From the NCBI GenBank assembly GCA_903925745.1, contig CAIYGQ010000149.1, positions 1-45,635 on the forward strand: a stretch of DNA of 45,635 nucleotides. The letters are read 5' to 3'. Source of the DNA: an uncultured Actinomycetes bacterium (GTDB taxonomy: Bacteria > Actinomycetota > Acidimicrobiia > Acidimicrobiales > Microtrichaceae). A program made the position numbers and the translations under genes. Positions 40,817 to 45,635 of the stretch are shown here, piece by piece (positions within the stretch are counted from its first letter, which is position 1; every line of letters begins with the position of its first letter). The notes under the pieces are model-generated. The model had not been told where the DNA came from and did no database searches. It saw nothing but the letters and a program-made list of their open reading frames with translations.

Positions 40817-43239
40817 AGGTAGTCGTGGTCGAGCAGGTTGCGGAAGGCGACCCACCCGGGAACGGCCGGAACGAACGTGGCCGTGACCTGGTAGGCCAGC
40901 GAGGCGGCGACCGCGACCTCCTGTGAGGCGCCGGCGGCGGCGAGGGCCCCGGCCACGCCGACCGACGACACTGCGGTGGACCCACCGGGAACCGGAACGG
41001 CGAAGGCCAGCGTCGAGACCCCCGTGTTGATCAGCACCACGGTCCAGAAGTTGACCGGCGGACCGAAGGCCGCGACGCAGCAGTAGAGGACCAGCGCGTA
41101 CAACAGGGCGTTGCCGGCCCAGCCGAGCACCAGCTGACTGAGCTGTCGGGGTGACCTGGCGACGCTCCTGACGATCCCCCATGCGCTCCGCGCCGGCTCG
41201 ACCACCCGCCGCCGGATCGCAGGCACCCCGAACACGATCGCGCTCAGCGCACCGACCACCATCGCGACGATCACCATCGCGCCGAACAACGAGGACGGAG
41301 ACACCTTGTCGAGCTGCAGCTCGATGGGCGACAACACGAGGGCCACCAGACACACCGAGCTGGTGACGGTCACGTTGGCGACCCCCGACACCACGCCACC
41401 CGCCGCCACGGCGGCGGCCAGGTCGACGCCCTGCTTCTGCAGGTAGCGGACCTGCGCGGCGAGCCCACCGACCGAGGGGATCGCCAGGTTGGCGAACGTC
41501 AGGGACAACTGCAGCTCGGTGGTGCGCGCCAGGGGGATCCGGATCGGGACGCTGCCCATCAGTGCCACCGCGGTCGTCACATTGGTCGACAACGAGACCA
41601 CGAGCGCCAACGCGATCCACCACGGCTCGGCCTGCGACATCGTCGCCCACAGCTCGGCGGGGTCGCCCACCTGCGTCAGCAGCGCAGCGACACCGAGGAA
41701 GGTGCCGATGACCAACAGCAGCGTGGTGCCCGAGATGCGGTGGAGCTCGGTGAGCCGCGGCGGGTCCACGTCGACTGCGTGCGACACGACGGTCCGCAGT
41801 CGTTCGAGCTCCGCAGCGACCGACTTCCGTTCCGCCCGGCTCCGGCCCCGCAGCCCGACCGGCAGCACGGAGCTCTGCAGCAGCGGGAGGACCGAGACGA
41901 GCCGGTCCCGTCCCAGCGCGAACGCCGCGGCGGCCACCGCCCGATCCGCTCCTACGACCGCCGACGTCGCCACCAGCAGGGAGGCGACGTCGGCATCGGC
42001 CCCTCGGCCCAACCTGGATGCGGCCGCGTCGGCGAAGCCGACGATCGCCGGACCGTCGTCGGTGATGACCACGTGGTCGGCGGTCAGCGCCAGGTGTGCG
42101 ACGTTGGCCGAGTGGAGGCGGTCCACCTGTCGCCACACCTCCTCCAGCAGGCGCTCGTCGACCCGGTCGGCCGGGAGCTCCGAGAGGGGGACCCCGTCCA
42201 CCGGGCGCTCGACGTAGACCGCCGCACCGGGCCCGGCCGTGCCGGTGACCACCACGGAGGGAACCCGAACGCCCGCCTGGTCGGCACGCAGGACGCAGTA
42301 CGCCTCGTGCTCCACGTCCTCGATGCGCGACAGGAAGAGCCGGCCCGGCGTCGACCGGTACAGGATCCGGTGCCAGGCCCGACCGATGAACTGGGCGTCG
42401 GCCTCGTCCCGGCCCAGCACACGGACGGCGAGCACTCCCGAGGCATCGGTGGCCGTCATGCGGGTCGACGTGCCGGCCTGGTCGTCGTCCAGACGGACGT
42501 CCGTGACCTCCAGTCCCAGTTCGGCCAACGTCCGGCGCATCTGCTCGAGCGTGGGCCGTCCCCCCGGCGAACCGAACCCCAGGTGAACACCGGCGGCGAC
42601 CCCCACCCCGAGGATCCAGGCCACCACCGCGGCCCACGGTGTGGCCGCGCCCAGGTACATGCCGCCCAGGACGGTGACCACGACCAGCGCCGCCCCGATC
42701 CGTCGACTCGGGCGGGTCAGGTACGGAGCCGCCGCCCGGACGACCGCAGTGACCACAGCGACGCGCACTGCGGGGAACGACGGGGAGACACTCCCGACCC
42801 GGGTGGTCGCCTCCACCAGACCCGTGAGGTCCGTGCTGCCGGTGATGGCGAATCCGATGGCCCGGGCCAGCACCCAGGCGAGCCCACCGGCGACGGCCAG
42901 GTCCCGGGCCAATCGCCAACGACGAGCCACGAGCGCCGCGGCGACCACCAGGCCGGCCGCCCAGAGCGAACCCAACCCGTACAGGAGTCGGATCAGGTCC
43001 GCCGGTCCGGACGGCAGCGAGGTGAAGAAGTCGCCCAGGTCGGCCACGGGACCCGACGGGCGGACATCGGTGACCAGCGCCCAGCACACGACGGCCGCTG
43101 ATCCGAGCAGCAGCAGGCCGTCGGACAGGCGGCGGCGGAAGGGGTGCTCGGCCGCGGGCCCGAACGTGCTGTGGCGGAGCGAACCCACGCGGTGCCGCCA
43201 GCCCGACGGCGGTGCGGCATCCTCGGTCGCGGCGGTCAC
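40813..43239 (-). CDS. YbhN-type membrane protein with embedded degenerate kinase domain
   Basis: 808 residues. Order: cytoplasmic N-terminus, about six membrane helices (45-230), a soluble block (about 245-480), then 8 or so helices of the lysylphosphatidylglycerol-synthase/YbhN (UPF0104) type (LTFANLAIPSVGGLAAQVRYL, VPVPGGSTAVSSVGVAGALAAAG). The soluble block resembles a protein or aminoglycoside kinase: LHSANVAHLALTADHVVITDDGPAIVGFADAAA stands where HxD...N and DFG belong, but His-Leu-Ala-Leu and Gly-Phe-Ala-Asp break both motifs, so it is probably a pseudokinase. A lipid flippase or transporter role is inferred. GTG 43239 is 6 nt after TACGCT. Confidence 0.85.
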   Translation of the reverse strand: MTAATEDAAPPSGWRHRVGSLRHSTFGPAAEHPFRRRLSDGLLLLGSAAVVCWALVTDVRPSGPVADLGDFFTSLPSGPADLIRLLYGLGSLWAAGLVVAAALVARRWRLARDLAVAGGLAWVLARAIGFAITGSTDLTGLVEATTRVGSVSPSFPAVRVAVVTAVVRAAAPYLTRPSRRIGAALVVVTVLGGMYLGAATPWAAVVAWILGVGVAAGVHLGFGSPGGRPTLEQMRRTLAELGLEVTDVRLDDDQAGTSTRMTATDASGVLAVRVLGRDEADAQFIGRAWHRILYRSTPGRLFLSRIEDVEHEAYCVLRADQAGVRVPSVVVTGTAGPGAAVYVERPVDGVPLSELPADRVDERLLEEVWRQVDRLHSANVAHLALTADHVVITDDGPAIVGFADAAASRLGRGADADVASLLVATSAVVGADRAVAAAAFALGRDRLVSVLPLLQSSVLPVGLRGRSRAERKSVAAELERLRTVVSHAVDVDPPRLTELHRISGTTLLLVIGTFLGVAALLTQVGDPAELWATMSQAEPWWIALALVVSLSTNVTTAVALMGSVPIRIPLARTTELQLSLTFANLAIPSVGGLAAQVRYLQKQGVDLAAAVAAGGVVSGVANVTVTSSVCLVALVLSPIELQLDKVSPSSLFGAMVIVAMVVGALSAIVFGVPAIRRRVVEPARSAWGIVRSVARSPRQLSQLVLGWAGNALLYALVLYCCVAAFGPPVNFWTVVLINTGVSTLAFAVPVPGGSTAVSSVGVAGALAAAGASQEVAVAASLAYQVTATFVPAVPGWVAFRNLLDHDYL

Positions 43240-43297
43240 CCGGCGAGCGTAGAGGGGAGGATCGTGCCTCCGGGGGGAATCACGCCCGGTCGACTGG

Positions 43298-43341
43298 TGG
43301 GCCGGGTGGGAATCGAACCCACGACCGAGCGATGATGAGTC
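43298..43341 (-). other. 3' half of tRNA-Met(CAU), att scar A
   Basis: Read on the minus strand it starts GACTCATCATCGCTCGG, continues through T stem GTGGG-TTCGATT-CCCAC, acceptor strand CCGGCCC and discriminator A. There is no 5' half next to it. The loop has C where the other copy has A after the CAT anticodon. It marks the junction between ordinary chromosome on the left and accessory DNA on the right. Confidence 0.8.
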
Positions 43342-43440
43342 GGATTCGAAGCGTCTGGACGGGCCTCCGAGGTCCGGCCAGGTCTGCAGAGTCCATGGGC
43401 CAATCCGGCGCGTGCTGCCGGGTGACAGGCCATCGGCCTG

Positions 43441-43470
43441 CGTTTGTTGGATGGAATGTTGGATGCGACC
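43441..43470. repeat. Arm-type repeat pair of scar A
   Basis: GTTGGATG at 43446-43453 and again at 43458-43465, a 12-bp period. The 30-bp block matches the block at 44261-44290 at 25 positions and is at the same distance from its tRNA fragment. It may be an integrase arm-binding site or the remnant of an integrase gene end. Confidence 0.55.
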
Positions 43471-43503
43471 CGTCTGAGACGCGGGCGTCGGTAGGCTGGG
43501 GGC

Positions 43504-43692
43504 ATGCAGCAGATCGCCGCCGTCGCCACCAAGCGACGTCTCGGCGACCCCGATGACTCGTGGGTCGAGTACTGGCGCACTCGACCCGCCCAGGAGCGCC
43601 TGGCGATGGCGACCGAGCTCAGCCTGGAGTGCGCGAATGAAGTTCCTCAGCCCGGACTTCGTCGAGTTCATCGAGTGCTGCGACAGGCGTGA
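43504..43692 (+). CDS. Small protein paired with a nucleotidyltransferase
   Basis: 62 residues, highly charged: DDSWVEYWRTRPAQERLAMATEL then LRRVHRVLRQA. A YW-x-(R/S)RP-x-ER motif followed by an RLxRVxRV-like end is a layout I associate with small genes directly before nucleotidyltransferases of this type, and they may act as partner or antitoxin. ATG 43504 is 6 nt after TAGGCT (43492-43497), so it is probably leaderless. It overlaps the next gene by 56 bp in another frame. Confidence 0.65.
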   Translation: MQQIAAVATKRRLGDPDDSWVEYWRTRPAQERLAMATELSLECANEVPQPGLRRVHRVLRQA

Positions 43693-44098
43693 AGTCCGGT
43701 TCCTGATCGTCGGCGGCTACGCGGTCGCCGCACATGGCCACCCGCGAGCCACCAAGGACCTGGACGTGTGGGTGCTCATGGATCCCCAGAACGCCGAGCG
43801 ACTGGTTCTGGCGCTAGACGACTTCGGAATGGGTTCGGTCGGACTGACCGCCGCCGACTTCACGGAGCCGGACGTCGTCATCCAGCTGGGCTACCCGCCG
43901 CTGCGCATCGACCTGCTGACCTCGGTGACCGGTGTCGCCTTCGAGGACTGTTGGGCAAACCGGGTGATCCTCGATGTCGGGGGCGTCGACGCAGGCTTCA
44001 TCTCGTTGCCGGACCTGATCGCGAACAAGCGGGCCGCGGGCCGGCCGCAGGACCTCGTCGACGCCGACGCCTTGGAGGATCGGCGGGACCAGCAATGA
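43637..44098 (+). CDS. Nucleotidyltransferase-fold protein
   Basis: 153 residues. The nucleotidyltransferase core is clear: FLIVGGYAVAAHGHPRATKDLDVWV, with the GG pair and the DxD metal site (DLD), then VIQLGYPPLRIDLLTSVTG carrying the third acidic residue. This is the short group that includes AbiEii- and MNT-like toxins or antitoxins, which transfer nucleotides to RNA or protein targets. It overlaps the preceding small gene and lies between two tRNA scars 820 bp apart, so the pair may be the whole cargo of a small mobile element. Toxin or antitoxin identity is not proven. Confidence 0.82.
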   Translation: MKFLSPDFVEFIECCDRREVRFLIVGGYAVAAHGHPRATKDLDVWVLMDPQNAERLVLALDDFGMGSVGLTAADFTEPDVVIQLGYPPLRIDLLTSVTGVAFEDCWANRVILDVGGVDAGFISLPDLIANKRAAGRPQDLVDADALEDRRDQQ

Positions 44099-44117
44099 CC
44101 GGTGATCGTGTCCTTCG

Positions 44118-44161
44118 TGGGCCGGCCGGGGATCGAACCCGGGACCGAGCGATTATGAGTC
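44118..44161 (-). other. 3' half of tRNA-Met(CAU), att scar B
   Basis: Minus strand: GACTCATAATCGCTCGG, T stem CCGGG-TTCGATC-CCCGG, acceptor CCGGCCC, discriminator A. It is 38/44 identical to scar A; four of the six changes are two compensated T-stem base pairs. It is exactly 820 bp from scar A and in the same orientation, with no 5' half. Confidence 0.8.
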
Positions 44162-44260
44162 CGACTAGAACCGTCCAGCGAGCACATCGAGGTGCGTAGA
44201 ACCCACTCCTGGCAGGGATCTCGTCCACTTGGTGCTTGGCCGTGCCATCCCACATCGCCA

Positions 44261-44290
44261 CGTTTGTTGGATGGATTCTTGGACGCGAAT
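44261..44290. repeat. Arm-type repeat pair of scar B
   Basis: GTTGGATG (44266-44273) and its variant CTTGGACG (44278-44285), 12 bp apart, at the same 140-bp distance from the tRNA fragment as in copy A. The 90 bp between fragment and arm are not conserved. Confidence 0.55.
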
Positions 44291-44502
44291 CAGGGGAGGA
44301 CATCGCCGCCTCAAGCTAGGCGTCTTGCAGACCGGGGTGACTGAAGCAGCTCGGGCTTGTGAAGGCTCTACGAAACCTGGGGTGCTTCAGATCACCCTCG
44401 AATCTCCACCACTCCGCGGGGCGCTGCCCGAATTGCTGGTTCGTGGCGTTCGCCACACACGAGGACTGCCGCCCGCAACGGCGACCGTGGCATCGCCACC
44501 GA
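44291..44502. other. Lower-GC gap without a convincing gene
   Basis: Together with scar B this makes about 340 bp free of a recognisable gene. The open frames across it have no plausible start context and read as low-quality protein. The only structure I see is the inverted repeat at 44335-44397. Confidence 0.5.
44335..44397. repeat. Long-stem inverted repeat
   Basis: GGGTGACTGAAGCA (44335-44348) pairs with TGCTTCAGATCACCC (44383-44397) over 14 bp with one bulged base, across a 34-nt loop. It could be a terminator for the lipoprotein gene, a small RNA or a recombination site. Confidence 0.5.
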
Positions 44503-44946
44503 TCATTGCGAGTAGGAGCTGTACGAGATGCTTGCCGCATCGTGACGTTGCGACAGCACCACAGTGAAGCCTGGATGGTTCGGCGAGGTGGCGTTCTCGA
44601 CCAATCCGGTGTCAGGACGATCTGTCGTTACCACAAGAGTCCAACCTGCGGCTGCCAGTTCTGCACGAACTCTCTCGTATCTTCCGGAGTCGGTTGGACC
44701 TTCGACAAAGGCCGTCCCGATTCCACAAGTGACCTTCGTACTTCCGATATCAAACCTTCTCGCAAGCTGCACCAGTTCGCCCGCTCGCCCATCGAGGCCG
44801 GAACACGGGCGGTCGAATGCATCTCCACTGCTGCATGACCCCAGGTTCGGCATCAACGTGACCAGCAGCAGAAGAAGCGCCCTCGGCAGCGACCGAGACT
44901 TCGGGATCGTGGCAGGACTCGCACCGAGCACCGATTCACGAGACAC
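44503..44946 (-). CDS. Putative lipoprotein
   Basis: About 147 residues from GTG 44946. A positively charged start (KSRSLPR) leads into ALLLLLVTLMPNLGSC, a signal segment ending in an L-G-S-C lipobox, so Cys would be lipidated and the protein exported and anchored. The mature part contains GLDGRAGELVQLARRFDIGSTKVTCGIG and TLVVTTDRPDTG; I do not recognise the family. A longer frame to ATG 45009 would make the signal peptide too long, and GTG 44931 is another possible start. Base composition is clearly lower in GC than the left of the window, in keeping with acquired DNA. Confidence 0.6.
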   Translation of the reverse strand: MSRESVLGASPATIPKSRSLPRALLLLLVTLMPNLGSCSSGDAFDRPCSGLDGRAGELVQLARRFDIGSTKVTCGIGTAFVEGPTDSGRYERVRAELAAAGWTLVVTTDRPDTGLVENATSPNHPGFTVVLSQRHDAASISYSSYSQ

Positions 44947-45083
44947 TTGCGCGCCGCGTGGACGCGACCAATACGACTTCCGTCCATCGGTGTTCACACG
45001 ATCGTGCATCTGACCCCAAATCCAGCACCTCCGAAGCCGAGCTGAACCTCCGCGTCACCCCCACCCCTTGCGGTGCAGCCCCC

Positions 45084-45560
45084 TTAGGACGAGAACCGGT
45101 CCGGCAGTCCAACTGCTTTCAAGAGCGAAGAGCAAAGGGTCTGCGGCCCCAGATCAGTTGCATCCAGGCTCTGGAAGACCATGAGCACTCTATACGAGCG
45201 GACCTGTTCAACGGTTAGAAACCAATTCGCTGGCAGGTAGGGGCCCGCTGACGACACCCATAGTCCCTCACGGGCCTTCTGCAAATCGGAGAATCTCACC
45301 TTGTCTATGGACAGGTGTGCTGACCTTACGAATTCGGCGTCGAGCGCCACCATACGGTCGCACTCGAGGCTGACGATACTCATGTTAACGCCTGCGATCC
45401 GCACCGGTAGCTGAGCGGTCGCATCAATGAAGGCTTCGTCCGCAGGCACTTCGAGATTCCATGACGTTGCCTTCAATACCGACCAGTCCAACACAGTACT
45501 CCTAGCACCCGCAATCCGAGACAAGAGTGAAGAGATTTCTGCTGTTCCGGTCACGATCAC
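45084..45560 (-). CDS. Unknown protein, possibly an immunity protein
   Basis: 158 residues, soluble, no signal peptide, no family recognised. It ends TAA. Its GTG start overlaps the stop of an upstream gene (GTGA), so it is translated with it. A cytoplasmic protein of this size, coupled behind the last codons of another gene in an accessory low-GC region, fits the layout of a toxin-immunity pair, but the upstream gene is almost entirely outside the window and the assignment is speculative. Confidence 0.55.
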   Translation of the reverse strand: MIVTGTAEISSLLSRIAGARSTVLDWSVLKATSWNLEVPADEAFIDATAQLPVRIAGVNMSIVSLECDRMVALDAEFVRSAHLSIDKVRFSDLQKAREGLWVSSAGPYLPANWFLTVEQVRSYRVLMVFQSLDATDLGPQTLCSSLLKAVGLPDRFSS

Positions 45561-45635
45561 TTCACCCGGATGTTGACTAGAGTGTCTCGCGGGTCCATTA
45601 CCTCACGAACGGATTTCCAATAGCCCCGCCTTCCC
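45557..45635 (-). CDS. C-terminal end of a gene running off the right edge
   Basis: About 25 codons in frame, ending GYWKSVREVMDPRDTLVNIRVK and TGA, which overlaps the start of the next gene as GTGA. The coupling supports the reading frame. Too little is present to name the product. Confidence 0.45.
   Translation of the reverse strand, partial: GRRGYWKSVREVMDPRDTLVNIRVK

Noticed and set aside
43298-43341. A complete tRNA-Met gene
   Set aside because: No 5' acceptor strand or D arm is found upstream on the minus strand; only the 3' half is present, as also at 44118-44161.
43240-43470. tmRNA or a tRNA with an intron at the first scar
   Set aside because: The sequence next to the 3' half has no tag reading frame, pseudoknot pattern or matching 5' exon, and the 90-bp spacer is not conserved in the second copy.
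44229-44567. 112-codon plus-strand frame in the accessory gap
   Set aside because: No start context, no domain, and it overlaps the lipoprotein gene on the other strand.

Overview
The window is GC-rich bacterial chromosome, apparently around 70% or more G+C except at its right end. It carries actinobacterial hallmarks: a long type-2 isoleucyl-tRNA synthetase, GabD2-type aldehyde dehydrogenase, a 13E12/DUF222 HNH protein behind a mycobacterial-type LexA box, RskA-like anti-sigma factor, many GTG starts, and about a dozen leaderless-looking genes with a TAnnnT hexamer 6-7 nt before the start codon. I infer Actinomycetota. Acidimicrobiia (an Ilumatobacter-like lineage) is plausible but unproven.

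Layout. 1-871: start of a class I ribonucleotide reductase gene (minus strand) with a sigma70-like promoter and two tandem NrdR-like boxes. 872-5187: Nudix hydrolase, zinc-ribbon protein and ileS. 5285-10972: a very large FtsX-type permease with a proline-rich, PH-like tail, behind an M50 site-2 protease with CBS domains. 11036-13969: a stand-alone malonyl-CoA decarboxylase catalytic domain and a PAS-PAS-GGDEF-EAL protein. 14010-18017: a two-gene operon, gabD2 then a penicillin-acylase-type Ntn hydrolase. 18157-19411: tRNA-Val(UAC) and a D-2-hydroxyacid dehydrogenase. 19452-26795: two paralogous secreted proteins, each with three DTR-type beta domains and 14 RCC1-like blades. 26876-30291: TetR regulator, lactate/malate dehydrogenase, zwf. 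30369-31703: a photolyase whose domains are in swapped order. 31752-34982: a run of nitrilase, DinB-like protein, halohydrin-dehalogenase-like SDR and FMN-dependent alpha-hydroxyacid oxidase; the last three overlap and are probably translationally coupled. 34974-39297: DUF222/HNH gene under an SOS box, an SDR, an IMPase-Nudix pair and an unknown protein. 39555-43239: ECF sigma/anti-sigma pair and a YbhN-type membrane protein with an embedded degenerate kinase domain.

From 43298 rightward the sequence looks accessory. Two 44-nt fragments, each the 3' half of a tRNA-Met(CAU), lie exactly 820 bp apart in the same orientation. Each has a conserved repeat pair about 140 bp inward, as expected for att scars of stacked integrative elements. 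Between them is a small-protein/nucleotidyltransferase pair that resembles a toxin-antitoxin module. Beyond them G+C falls, and there is a lipoprotein, an unknown immunity-like protein and the 3' end of a further gene.

A second theme is short direct repeats of 14-27 bp at gene ends. Several contain a stop codon inside the repeat. No CRISPR array, rRNA or transposase gene was seen.
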